From an uncultured Spartobacteria bacterium (lineage in GTDB: Bacteria > Verrucomicrobiota > Verrucomicrobiia > Chthoniobacterales > Chthoniobacteraceae), in NCBI GenBank assembly GCA_903929475.1, contig CAIYUV010000217.1, positions 1 to 45,942 of the forward strand: a DNA stretch of 45,942 bases, read 5' to 3'. The notes under the pieces were generated by a model, which was not told the origin of the DNA, did not search any database, and worked only from the letters and a program-made list of their open reading frames with translations. A program made the position numbers and the translations under genes. Below are positions 18,856 through 27,142 of this stretch, in pieces (the first letter of the stretch is position 1; the number at the start of each line of letters is the position of its first letter).

Positions 18856-19497
18856 ATGAGCATACACACACCACAATTGAGGGTCTCCCTTGCGTTCGCA
18901 GAGGGGACCGATTTCACCGTCGAGAAGCTCGCAGGAGTGCTTCTCGTCTCACTGTATGGGAACGTCAATTACCCCTCGCCACCCTTCGCCAGCACTGTGC
19001 TGGATACCGCGCGCACTGAATTCCTGGATGCGATAGACCTCGCGGATAATGGCGGCAAGGCGGCCACGGCGGAAAAGGACAGCAAACGGGAGGCGCTCCT
19101 CGTATTGCTCCGTCAGCTAGCCGCCTATGTGCAGACGGCCTGCGGCAACGACATGGCCAAGCTGCTTTCCAGCGGCTTCAACGCCGTGAGCACCAACAAC
19201 GCGCAGTCGCCGCTGGCGACGCCGGTCATCAAAACCATCAAGCCCGGCATGAGCGGACAGTTGCTCGTGACGGTGACGGCGGTGAAAAACAGGAAGACCT
19301 TCGAGTCGCGCATCGCCCTCATCGGCGCCGGTGGTGTGCCCGGTCCGTGGCAGGACAACGGCCTTTTCAGCAACTCGCGCGCAATCCCATTCGATGGTCT
19401 CACGCCCGGCTCGACGCATATGGTGCAAGTCCGCGCCGTCGGCGGCAGCACCGGCCACAGCGATTGGAGCGACCCCGTGAGCCACATGGCCATGTGA
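18856..19497 (+). CDS. Small FN3-like domain protein next to the 21-bp array
   Basis: A 213-residue soluble protein with no signal peptide. The N-terminal half (about 1-110) is predicted helical and includes LLVSLYGNVNYPSPP near 29. The C-terminal half (about 118-213) looks like one fibronectin type III domain, with VKNRKTFESRIALIG, the FDGLTPGSTHMVQVRAVG strand pair and the closing WSDPVSHMAM. I recall proteins of this build (GN-a-N-F/Y-P-[TS]-P near the start, FN3 at the end) occurring repeatedly in Verrucomicrobia; function unknown. It starts 65 bp from array cassette 1 and is read away from it. A hairpin with a T-rich tail follows the stop. Confidence 0.8.
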   Translation: MSIHTPQLRVSLAFAEGTDFTVEKLAGVLLVSLYGNVNYPSPPFASTVLDTARTEFLDAIDLADNGGKAATAEKDSKREALLVLLRQLAAYVQTACGNDMAKLLSSGFNAVSTNNAQSPLATPVIKTIKPGMSGQLLVTVTAVKNRKTFESRIALIGAGGVPGPWQDNGLFSNSRAIPFDGLTPGSTHMVQVRAVGGSTGHSDWSDPVSHMAM

Positions 19498-19543
19498 GCA
19501 GCGGAGGCAATTTCCTCCACGCACCAAGCGCCCGCATTTCACC

Positions 19544-19578
19544 AAGCCGCACGGCCCGCGCTGTGCGGCTTTGGTTTT
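19544..19578 (+). terminator. Hairpin with T-rich tail after the FN3-like gene
   Basis: A 9-bp perfect stem (AAGCCGCAC paired with GTGCGGCTT) with a 10-base loop, followed by TGGTTTTT. It lies 47 bp after the stop of the FN3-like gene and before the convergent PEP-hydrolase-family gene. This looks like a rho-independent terminator for the plus-strand transcript, though the T run is interrupted. Confidence 0.6.
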
Positions 19579-19638
19579 TGGCAATGGGTGGAGGCCGCAG
19601 GCTGCGAGGGGAGTTTCGCCTCCGGCGAAATGGCTGCC

Positions 19639-20526
19639 CTATTTTTTCTTCGCGAGCTTTTTGGCGGCGGGGGCTTTGAGTTTTTTGAATTCGCGGGTGA
19701 GGTTGGTGAGGGATTCTTCGATGCCCATGCGCTCGAGGCTGGTGGCTCCGACGAAGCCGACGGCGTCGGTGGCTTGCATGACGCGGTTGGCGTCCTGCGG
19801 GGTGTTGATGGGGCCGCCGTGGCAGAGGAAGAAGATGTCTTTGCGGACGCGGGTGGCGGCATCAATGATCTCCTGCGTGCGCTGGATGGTGTGATCCCAC
19901 GAGACGACGGCCTTTTTTACGCCGATACTGCCGCCGACGGTGGTGCCGACGTGGGCGATGATGGCGTCGGCCCCGGCTTTGGCCATTTCGACGGCTTCTT
20001 CGGGGGAGCCGACATAGACGATGGAGAAGAGGTCCATGCGGCGTGCGAGTGCAACCATTTCAAATTCTTTCTTCACGCTCATTCCGGTTTCTTCGAGGAC
20101 GCCGCGGAAGTGTCCGTCCACGATGGTGTGGGTGGGGAAGTTGTTGACGCCGCTGAAGCCCATTTCTTTCACCTTGCCGAGCCAGTGCCACATGCGGCGG
20201 CGGGGGTCGGTGGCGTGGACGCCGCAGATGACGGGGCATTCTTCGACGACGGGGAGGACTTCGTATTCGCCGATCTCCATGGCGATGGCGTTGGCGTCGC
20301 CGTAGGCCATCATGCCGCAGGTGGAGCCGTGGCCCATCATGCGAAAGCGTCCGCTATTATAGATGATGATGAGGTCTGCGCCGCCGCGCTCGATGAATTT
20401 GGCGGAGATGCCGGTGCCTGCGCCGCCAGCGATAATGGCGTCGCCTTTTTTGATGGTGCTCATCAAGCGGTCACGAACTTCTTTGCGGGTGTATGGGTTT
20501 CCTTTTCCGGTCCAGGGATTGGGCAT
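19639..20526 (-). CDS. Phosphoenolpyruvate hydrolase family (TIM-barrel) protein
   Basis: A 295-residue TIM-barrel protein resembling PF09370 (PEP-hydrolase-like). Characteristic segments are AGGAGTGISAKF near 33, ADLIIIYNSGRFRM near 49, VICGVHATDP near 98, FSGVNNFPTH near 122 and the late barrel segment FFLCHGGPI near 240. A Lys/Ala-rich tail ends the protein (KKLAKKK). I chose the ATG at 20526, since the open frame further upstream is unlike the family. Members are annotated as possible signalling or PEP-hydrolysing proteins, with little biochemistry. It is divergent from the GH57 gene with 121 bp between the starts. Confidence 0.85.
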   Translation of the reverse strand: MPNPWTGKGNPYTRKEVRDRLMSTIKKGDAIIAGGAGTGISAKFIERGGADLIIIYNSGRFRMMGHGSTCGMMAYGDANAIAMEIGEYEVLPVVEECPVICGVHATDPRRRMWHWLGKVKEMGFSGVNNFPTHTIVDGHFRGVLEETGMSVKKEFEMVALARRMDLFSIVYVGSPEEAVEMAKAGADAIIAHVGTTVGGSIGVKKAVVSWDHTIQRTQEIIDAATRVRKDIFFLCHGGPINTPQDANRVMQATDAVGFVGATSLERMGIEESLTNLTREFKKLKAPAAKKLAKKK

Positions 20527-20647
20527 GGTGTGTGTTGTGTGGTTAAATTGAAGGGCGCGGAAATTAGCGGCGCGATGGTGAAATGGAAGTGTGAAGATTG
20601 CAGTGCGCGCTTGCGGGTGCGCGGGTTTTCCGTTTAGCACGCTGCGC

Positions 20648-22774
20648 ATGGCGAATGTTGTTTTTGTGTGGCACATGCACCAGCCGTATTACGTGAATCC
20701 CGCGTCGAGGCTGGCGATGATGCCGTGGGTGCGGTTGCACGCGGTGAAGGGCTATCTCGACATGGTGAGCGTGCTCGCGGATTTCCCGGACGTGCGGGTG
20801 AATTTCAATCTCACGCCGGTGTTGATGCTGCAAATCGAGGAGTTGGTGCACGGCGAGGTGAAGGACTTGTGGCTGGAGTGGTCGCGCAAGCCTGCGGCGG
20901 AGTTGGATGAAAATGAGCGGCTGGCGATTCTGGAGCACTTCTTCAAAATCCATCACGAGAATCTGCTGCGTCCGTATCCGCGCTATGCGGAGCTGCTCGG
21001 CAAGCGCGGGCCGGGGTTTTACCGGGAGAAGGCGCGGGCGGAACTGGCAATGTGGAGCGCGGAGGATTTCCGGGATTTGCAGACGTGGTTCAATCTCGCG
21101 TGGTGCGGCTTCACGGCGGAGAAACTTTTTCCCGAACTCACGGAACTGAAACGCAAGGGCCGGCATTTCACCGAGCAGGAAAAATTGCGCGTGCTGGACA
21201 TCCACATGGAAATCCTCGCTCGCATCGCGCCGCTCTACGCCGCTGCCGAGGAACGCGGGCAGGCGGAGCTGATGACGACGCCGTTTTTTCACCCCATCCT
21301 GCCGCTCGTGTATGACACGGAGTTTGCGGAGCGCTGCATGCCTGGACGCGCGAGGCCGAAACGTTTTCACTGGCCGCAGGATGCGCTCGCACAACTCAAG
21401 CTGGCGATGGAGCAGCACACGCGGATGTTTGGCCGTGCACCGCGCGGATTGTGGCCGAGCGAAGGGAGCATCGCGCCGGAACTGGTGCCGCTGATGCGCG
21501 AGGCGGGCATCGAGTATTTCTGCTCGGATGAGGAGAATCTTTTCAACTCGCTGCGTCGTTCGGGCGAACATGCGGATCATCTGGAACTTTTCCAAGGCTG
21601 GCGCGTGGAGTATGGTGGCGCGTCGGTGAACGCGATTTTCCGCGAGAAGCCGCTGAGCGATTTCATCGGCTTCATGGCGTGGCGCAATGAGGCACACCAG
21701 GCTGCGGGGCATTTGCTCACGCACTTCCGCCACATCTGCGACCAGCTCGGTCGCGATAACGAACTCATCCCTATCATCCTCGACGGCGAGAATTGTTGGG
21801 AGAACTTCCGCGATGGCGGCGAAGCGTTTTTGCGCGAACTGTATGCGGGGCTTCAAGCGGAGAAACGGCTGAAAAGCTGCACGGTGGAGGATTACCTGCG
21901 CCGCTGCCCGCCACGCCGAACGATCACGACGCTGCACAGCGGTTCGTGGATTCGGAGCGACTTCGACATCTGGATCGGCGACGAGGAAGAAAACCGTGCA
22001 TGGGATCTCCTCGGCACGACGCGCAATTTTCTCGAAGCCAAACTCCCCACACTCACGCCGCCGCAGCAACAGGCGGCCTTGCGCGAAATCTACGCCGCTG
22101 AAGGGAGCGACTGGTTCTGGTGGTATGGGCCGGATTTCACCACGGAGTGCGATGTGTTGTTCGACGACCTTTTCCGCCTGCACTTAAAGAACGTCTATTC
22201 GCTCTGCGGCGAAATCGCGCCTGCGGAATTGGATCGCCCGATCATCGGCACGGAAAACACCGCGCTCTACACGCGCCCGCGCCGTTCGCTCTCGCCGCAC
22301 GTGAATGGAAATGCAGCGTATTTTTACAAATGGGCGGGCGCGGGATGCTACGTCGCAGGCAGCGAACAGGGAGCAATGTTCCGCGATGATCGTTTTGTGC
22401 GCGCTGTGTTTTTCGCGTGCGACACGGAGCGGCTTTATCTCCGCTGCGATCTGCGGCGGTGGGGGCGTTTTCAAATCGTCATCGTCTTTCACCAGCCCGC
22501 GGGCGTGCTTGTGTTGTGCCCACCCATCGCGCGCGGGCACACAGGTGTGCTGACTGTGCGCAATTCGATCGGGGAAAGAGAAGCTGGAGAGTTCGCAGCC
22601 GATGAAGTCATCGAACTAAGCATCCCCTTCTCCGACCTCGGTGCGAAAGACGCGGTGCAATTTCAGGTAAAAATCCTCCACGACGGCATCGAGCGCGAAT
22701 GCTACCCGGAAAGCGCGCCCATCGAACTGGCCATCCCCAATGCAGACACTGCGCTGGCGCAGTGGGTTGTTTGA
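20648..22774 (+). CDS. Glycoside hydrolase family 57 protein
   Basis: A 708-residue protein. The N-terminal GH57 barrel begins with the family's HQP region (VWHMHQPYY, residues 7-15). The equivalent of the second conserved region is GLWPSEGSIAPEL near 276. The nucleophile region is probably YFCSDEENLF near 297, and the DGENCW stretch near 397 fits the later region that supplies the acid/base aspartate. GH57 enzymes act on alpha-glucans as amylases, branching enzymes or 4-alpha-glucanotransferases; the exact activity is not clear. The C-terminal ~190 residues look like a beta-rich accessory domain. There is no signal peptide, so it probably acts on cytoplasmic glycogen or maltodextrin. The ATG at 20648 directly precedes the conserved core. 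Confidence 0.9.
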   Translation: MANVVFVWHMHQPYYVNPASRLAMMPWVRLHAVKGYLDMVSVLADFPDVRVNFNLTPVLMLQIEELVHGEVKDLWLEWSRKPAAELDENERLAILEHFFKIHHENLLRPYPRYAELLGKRGPGFYREKARAELAMWSAEDFRDLQTWFNLAWCGFTAEKLFPELTELKRKGRHFTEQEKLRVLDIHMEILARIAPLYAAAEERGQAELMTTPFFHPILPLVYDTEFAERCMPGRARPKRFHWPQDALAQLKLAMEQHTRMFGRAPRGLWPSEGSIAPELVPLMREAGIEYFCSDEENLFNSLRRSGEHADHLELFQGWRVEYGGASVNAIFREKPLSDFIGFMAWRNEAHQAAGHLLTHFRHICDQLGRDNELIPIILDGENCWENFRDGGEAFLRELYAGLQAEKRLKSCTVEDYLRRCPPRRTITTLHSGSWIRSDFDIWIGDEEENRAWDLLGTTRNFLEAKLPTLTPPQQQAALREIYAAEGSDWFWWYGPDFTTECDVLFDDLFRLHLKNVYSLCGEIAPAELDRPIIGTENTALYTRPRRSLSPHVNGNAAYFYKWAGAGCYVAGSEQGAMFRDDRFVRAVFFACDTERLYLRCDLRRWGRFQIVIVFHQPAGVLVLCPPIARGHTGVLTVRNSIGEREAGEFAADEVIELSIPFSDLGAKDAVQFQVKILHDGIERECYPESAPIELAIPNADTALAQWVV

Positions 22775-22818
22775 CAGGAATACTTGCAGCCCGCCGCGCG
22801 GCACGCTACGCCCGCAAA

Positions 22819-24162
22819 ATGACTTCACCACTCCGCACCCGCCGTTCCTTTCTCACCGAACTCGCCGCCGGCATCGCCATCGCCCCGTGGGTGACACGTG
22901 GACTGCTCGCGCAATCGCCAAACTCCGTCGTCAATCACGCCACCTTCGGCTGCGGCGGGCAGGCATGGTCGGACATCACTTCCATCGCTTCGCACAAGGC
23001 GGTGAAGGTCGTCGCCGGATGTGACGTGGATGAAAAGCGCACGCACGAATTCCGTAAAAAATTTCCCGACGCACGTGTGTATTCCGATTTCCGCGAGCTG
23101 CTGGAAAAGGAGAAGGATTTGCAGAGCGTGAACGTCTCCACGCCCGACCACATGCACGCGCCCATCGGCGTCACCGCGCTGAATCGCGGCCTCCACGTCT
23201 ATGGCGAGAAGCCGCTCGCGCACGAGGTGTATGAAGTTCGCCGGATGACCGAGATTGCGCGGGAGAAAAAACTCATCACGCAGATGGGCATCCAGATTCA
23301 CAGCGACAGCGAATACCGCACGGCGTGCAAAGTGATTCAGGACGGCGTCATCGGCAAAGTGCGCGAGGTTCACACATGGAGCAGCAAGAAATGGGGCGAC
23401 AACGGCAAGATGCCTGATCGGAAGGATGCGGTGCCGGAGGGTTTGAATTGGGACGAGTGGATTGGCGTATGCGCGGAGCGTCCATACATCGGCGGCGAGT
23501 GGTATCACCCGAGCAACTGGCGTAAGCGTCTGGATTTCGGCACCGGCACTTTCGGTGACATGGGCTGCCACATTTACGATCCTGTCTTCAAAGCGCTCGC
23601 GCTCACCGCGCCGCTAAGCGTCCGCAACGATGGTGCCGCGCCAAGCGAGCACTCGTGGGCCACGGATGCGACGGTGGATTACATTTTTCCCGGCACTGCT
23701 TTCACCGAAGGAAAAACCGTCCGCGTCGTGTGGTATGACGGCGACCAGCGTCCGCCGCAGGAAATCCAGGACGCCGCCGGAATCGTGAAGGGAGACAAGG
23801 CCAAGGGACTCCCAAGTCAGGGCAGCATCTTCCTCGGCACCGATGGCGTGATGATTCTCCCGCACGTTTCGCAGCCGCGTCTCGGAGGTGCAGCCGAGGG
23901 CAAGGCCATCGAGAAAGTGAAAGGCGACAACCACTGGCACCAATTCATCGAGGCGGTGATCGGCAATCGCAAAAACGGCGACGCCAACTGGGACTACGCC
24001 GGCCCGCTCACCGAGGCGATCCTGCTCGGTTGCGTCGCCACGCGCTTCCCGAAGCAGACGCTCGACTGGGACGCCGCCGCGCTGAAGTTCACGAAGGTGG
24101 ATGCCGCCAACCAATTCGTGAAGCGCGCCTACCGCAAAGGCTACGAAGTGGCGGGGCTGTAA
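22819..24162 (+). CDS. Tat-exported Gfo/Idh/MocA family oxidoreductase
   Basis: A 447-residue NAD(P)-dependent dehydrogenase-like protein. The N-terminus carries a twin-arginine signal (TRRSFLTELAAG, RR at 8-9) with likely cleavage after GLLAQ near 34. The Rossmann motif is degenerate (FGCGGQAWSD, about 43-52). The hallmark EKPLA follows near 134, then a C-terminal alpha/beta domain with FGDMGCHIYDP near 247. Secreted oxidoreductases of this family are abundant in Planctomycetes and Verrucomicrobia and are often linked to sugar-derivative breakdown; the substrate here is unknown. I chose the ATG at 22819, 44 bp after the GH57 stop. Confidence 0.92.
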   Translation: MTSPLRTRRSFLTELAAGIAIAPWVTRGLLAQSPNSVVNHATFGCGGQAWSDITSIASHKAVKVVAGCDVDEKRTHEFRKKFPDARVYSDFRELLEKEKDLQSVNVSTPDHMHAPIGVTALNRGLHVYGEKPLAHEVYEVRRMTEIAREKKLITQMGIQIHSDSEYRTACKVIQDGVIGKVREVHTWSSKKWGDNGKMPDRKDAVPEGLNWDEWIGVCAERPYIGGEWYHPSNWRKRLDFGTGTFGDMGCHIYDPVFKALALTAPLSVRNDGAAPSEHSWATDATVDYIFPGTAFTEGKTVRVVWYDGDQRPPQEIQDAAGIVKGDKAKGLPSQGSIFLGTDGVMILPHVSQPRLGGAAEGKAIEKVKGDNHWHQFIEAVIGNRKNGDANWDYAGPLTEAILLGCVATRFPKQTLDWDAAALKFTKVDAANQFVKRAYRKGYEVAGL

Positions 24163-24256
24163 ACTCCGGCACATATCAGAGAGGCGCGCTTGCCAAGGGC
24201 GGATGCGTCGCCGATAGTCCGTCCCCATTTTCTAAACAACCAACACAAACAACAAT

Positions 24257-24883
24257 ATGGCACACGAACTACCCGCACTTCCTTACGCAACAAACGCCCT
24301 CGAGCCGCACATTGATACGCGCACGATGGAAATCCACCACGGCAAGCATCACGCGGCCTACGTGACGAATCTCAACAAAGCGCTGGAGAGCGCGCCCGAT
24401 CTCGCTGCGAAGAGCATTGACGATCTCGTGAAGAACATCGGCTCCGTGCCGGAGGCGATCCGCACTGCAGTGCGCAACAACGGCGGCGGACACTGGAACC
24501 ATTCCTTTTTCTGGAAGCTCATGAAGGCCGGTGCCGAGGGCAAGCCGGTGGGCAAGCTCGCGGATGCCATCACGCTGGCATTCGGAAGCTTCGAGGCGTT
24601 TCAGGAAAAATTCGCGGCGGCTGCGGCGACGCGCTTCGGCAGCGGCTGGGCGTGGCTCTGCGTGAAGGATGGCAAGCTCGCGATTTGCTCGACGGCAAAT
24701 CAGGACAATCCGCTCATGGGTGAGGCGGTCGGCGGCTGTGGCGGCACGCCGGTTCTCGGCCTCGATGTGTGGGAGCACGCTTACTATCTCAACTACCAAA
24801 ACCGCCGCCCCGACTACGTGAAAGCGTGGTGGGCCGTGGTGAACTGGGCGCAGGCCGAGGCAAACTTCGCCGCAGCCAGATAA
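24257..24883 (+). CDS. sodA: Superoxide dismutase, Mn-type
   Basis: A 208-residue Fe/Mn-family superoxide dismutase. The four metal ligands are H27, H82, D170 and H174, the last two in DVWEHAYY. The segments [11 protein letters not shown] at 76-86 and ANQDNP (Gln149) match Mn enzymes better than Fe enzymes, which usually place the active-site Gln in the first of these. Metal choice cannot be proved from sequence. There is no signal peptide, so the enzyme is cytoplasmic. A strong terminator follows at 24905-24940, so this looks like an independently ended transcript. Confidence 0.95.
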   Translation: MAHELPALPYATNALEPHIDTRTMEIHHGKHHAAYVTNLNKALESAPDLAAKSIDDLVKNIGSVPEAIRTAVRNNGGGHWNHSFFWKLMKAGAEGKPVGKLADAITLAFGSFEAFQEKFAAAAATRFGSGWAWLCVKDGKLAICSTANQDNPLMGEAVGGCGGTPVLGLDVWEHAYYLNYQNRRPDYVKAWWAVVNWAQAEANFAAAR

Positions 24884-24904
24884 GCAGACGCCCGTAGTGC
24901 TTTC

Positions 24905-24940
24905 AAAGGCCCGGCTCTTTCACGGAGCCGGGCTTTTTTT
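24905..24940 (+). terminator. Rho-independent terminator after sodA
   Basis: A 9-bp perfect GC-rich stem (GCCCGGCTC with GAGCCGGGC), a 7-base loop and seven T residues directly after the stem. It starts 22 bp after the sodA stop. This is the clearest intrinsic terminator in the window. The AAA before the stem could extend it into the T run, which may allow weak action in the other direction. Confidence 0.92.
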
Positions 24941-25063
24941 GGCATCCGCTGCGGATGACGAAGATGTGAGGCCGCGATTTTCGTGTGGATATTGAAATCG
25001 CTGTGGACAATTTTCTCAGGCGTCTCTAACACAGCGTTCCTTTCGCATTCCCACCTTTTTCGT

Positions 25064-26377
25064 ATGCCACGTTTTGAATATATCGCTCTGGATGCCCGCG
25101 GTGCCGAATCCCGCGGCATCATCGAGGCCACCGATCAGAATGAAGTCGTCTCCCAACTCAGAGGCTCGGGATATTTTCCCACGAGCGTCGAGGTCGAAGG
25201 AATGGGCTCGAAGCAGGGTAAAAAAGCAAAAACGGTAAAAACAATCGCGCCTTCAACCATGGGCGAAAAAAAGGGGATCGTCCTTTTTCAGCGCACAAAG
25301 GTGAAGAGCAAGACGCTGATGATTTTCACGCGCCAGCTCGCAACACTCATTGATGCCGGCCTGCCGCTTCTCAAGGGTCTCGCGGTGCTCGCCAAGCAGG
25401 AGCGGGATCCCGTTTTGAAAAATGCGATCAACAGCATGGCGGATTCGGTCCAGGGCGGCAGCACGTTCAGCGAATCCATGGGGCAGCACCCAAAAATTTT
25501 CAACCGCCTCTACGTCTCGATGGTAAAGGCGGGCGAGATCGGCGGCGTGCTCGAACTGGTGCTCACCCGTCTCGCCGAGTTTCAGGAAAAAGCGCAGAAG
25601 ATTAAGAACAAGGTGAAGTCGGCGATGACCTATCCCGTCGTGGTGCTCGTCATCGCGATGATCATCACGTTCTTCCTGCTCACGTTCATCGTTCCAAAAT
25701 TCGCCACCATTTTCACGGACATGCTCGGCGATGGAGCGAAGCTGCCCGGTCTCACATTGTGGGTGATGGGCGTCAGCAATTTCTTGCAGCACATGTGGTT
25801 TCCACCGCACCTCTGGATCACACTTGCCGGCGTGATCCTCATTTGGGCGGGTTGGTGGGCCCTGAACAACACGGAAGCAGGCAAAAGCGGCTTTGACCGC
25901 TTCAAACTGAAAATGCCGATCTTTGGCGACATCCTGCGCAAAGGGGCAATCTCGCGCTTCTCGCGCACGCTCGGAACACTCGTGACCAGCGGCGTCCCGA
26001 TTTTGCAGGCGCTTAATATCACCAAGGAAACAGCGGGCAACGTCGTGCTCGCCGACGCCATCGCCGGAGTGCATGACGCGGTGAAAGAGGGCGAAAGCAT
26101 CGTCGCACCACTCGAAGCGTGCGGTGTCTTCCCACCGATGGTGATCTCGATGGTGGATGTCGGCGAGGAAACCGGCCAGCTCCCCGAGATGCTACTGAAA
26201 ATCGCGGAGGTTTATGACGACGAAGTGGACAACGCCGTCGAAAGTCTCACCTCGCTGCTTGAGCCCGTGATGATCGTTGTGCTTGCGGTGATCGTGGGCA
26301 CCATCGTCATCGCCCTTTTCCTGCCGCTGATTGAAATCATCAAACGCATGAACGACAAAGGCGGCCCGCAAATCTAA
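25064..26377 (+). CDS. Type II secretion / type IV pilus inner-membrane protein (GspF/PilC family)
   Basis: A 437-residue polytopic platform protein. It begins with the typical PRFEYIALDARG and has two T2SSF repeats, at about 85-208 (FTRQLATLIDAGLPLLKGL) and about 288-410 (FSRTLGTLVTSGVPILQAL). Membrane segments lie at about 188-212, 245-270 and 400-425. The start is the ATG at 25064, not the longer in-frame extension. It is followed after 46 bp by a pseudopilin gene. The ATPase, prepilin peptidase and secretin are not in the window, so they must be elsewhere if this is a complete machine. Confidence 0.93.
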   Translation: MPRFEYIALDARGAESRGIIEATDQNEVVSQLRGSGYFPTSVEVEGMGSKQGKKAKTVKTIAPSTMGEKKGIVLFQRTKVKSKTLMIFTRQLATLIDAGLPLLKGLAVLAKQERDPVLKNAINSMADSVQGGSTFSESMGQHPKIFNRLYVSMVKAGEIGGVLELVLTRLAEFQEKAQKIKNKVKSAMTYPVVVLVIAMIITFFLLTFIVPKFATIFTDMLGDGAKLPGLTLWVMGVSNFLQHMWFPPHLWITLAGVILIWAGWWALNNTEAGKSGFDRFKLKMPIFGDILRKGAISRFSRTLGTLVTSGVPILQALNITKETAGNVVLADAIAGVHDAVKEGESIVAPLEACGVFPPMVISMVDVGEETGQLPEMLLKIAEVYDDEVDNAVESLTSLLEPVMIVVLAVIVGTIVIALFLPLIEIIKRMNDKGGPQI

Positions 26378-26423
26378 GCGAGTTTTCATTCGCACTCCTC
26401 CACCTCGTCGCTAACTTTACACC

Positions 26424-27119
26424 ATGCGAAAGAAGCACTCGGCCTTTACCCTCATCGAAATGGTCACCGTGATGACCATCATCGTCATTCTTGCCGGCCT
26501 CGTCGTGGCTGTCGTTGGCTACGTCAACAGGAAGGCCGCCATGACTCGTGCCTCTAGTGAAATCGAAACCCTGAGGCTTGCATGTCAAAACTACAAAGCC
26601 GACACCGGTGGCTATCCGCAGGACACGAAGGCAGACGGGACGGCGGGTGCCACAGATACACTCAGTCCGAAAAAGCATTTCAATCCTCTGGCCAGTGAAT
26701 ACACGAACGCAGGCAAGTATCTCTATCAACAACTGACCGGCGACAAAACCGGATTATCCGGCGAGCCAGATGGCATTCCAGACGTTGGCGAACAAATCTA
26801 TTTTAAGGACTTTGACCAGCGCATGTTGAAATTGGACAGAGATCCTAGCTCAGGGCAAATCACTCGTGTTTATTATTTCTGGGATCCATTCGGCTATCCC
26901 TACGGCTATTCCACCGCTGCGATGCGCGAGGAGCAAATTTATCAAAATGCCATTAAGGATGGAGTGGCGGGGACAAAGAGAAAGACAGGTGATGACCTGC
27001 CAGGCTTCAACGTCTCAACCTTTGATTTATGGTCAACCGTTGGTGACAAAATCACCTCCTTGCCGGCCTCTGACGCAGATAGACAAGCGGAGCAGAACAA
27101 GTGGTTGAAAAACTGGTGA
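26424..27119 (+). CDS. Type II secretion pseudopilin, GspG-like
   Basis: A 231-residue protein with a class III prepilin leader: MRKKHSA then FTLIEM, where cleavage would expose Phe with Glu at +5. A single hydrophobic helix follows at about 8-32. Downstream are YKADTGGYPQDT near 54 and the aromatic DPFGYPYGYS motif near 155, the counterpart of the DPWGNPY motif of GspG. At 231 residues it is longer than typical GspG (about 140), with an extra central segment at about 75-145. It follows the GspF/PilC gene by 46 bp and probably shares its transcript. Confidence 0.9.
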   Translation: MRKKHSAFTLIEMVTVMTIIVILAGLVVAVVGYVNRKAAMTRASSEIETLRLACQNYKADTGGYPQDTKADGTAGATDTLSPKKHFNPLASEYTNAGKYLYQQLTGDKTGLSGEPDGIPDVGEQIYFKDFDQRMLKLDRDPSSGQITRVYYFWDPFGYPYGYSTAAMREEQIYQNAIKDGVAGTKRKTGDDLPGFNVSTFDLWSTVGDKITSLPASDADRQAEQNKWLKNW

Positions 27120-27142
27120 CGGGCGCGAGTCACTGCGTTTCG

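Noticed and set aside
18457-19019. Several overlapping open frames on both strands through array 1, giving heptad-like repeats such as SSAVASV, TQLRKTP and DATAEDT
   Set aside because: A 21-bp unit without stops is automatically open in all frames it permits, so these frames follow from the repeat. None has a start, composition or flanking domain that favours it.
20564-22183. A 539-codon minus-strand open frame opposite the GH57 gene
   Set aside because: It is Arg/His-rich shadow sequence; the GH57 motifs on the plus strand are unambiguous.
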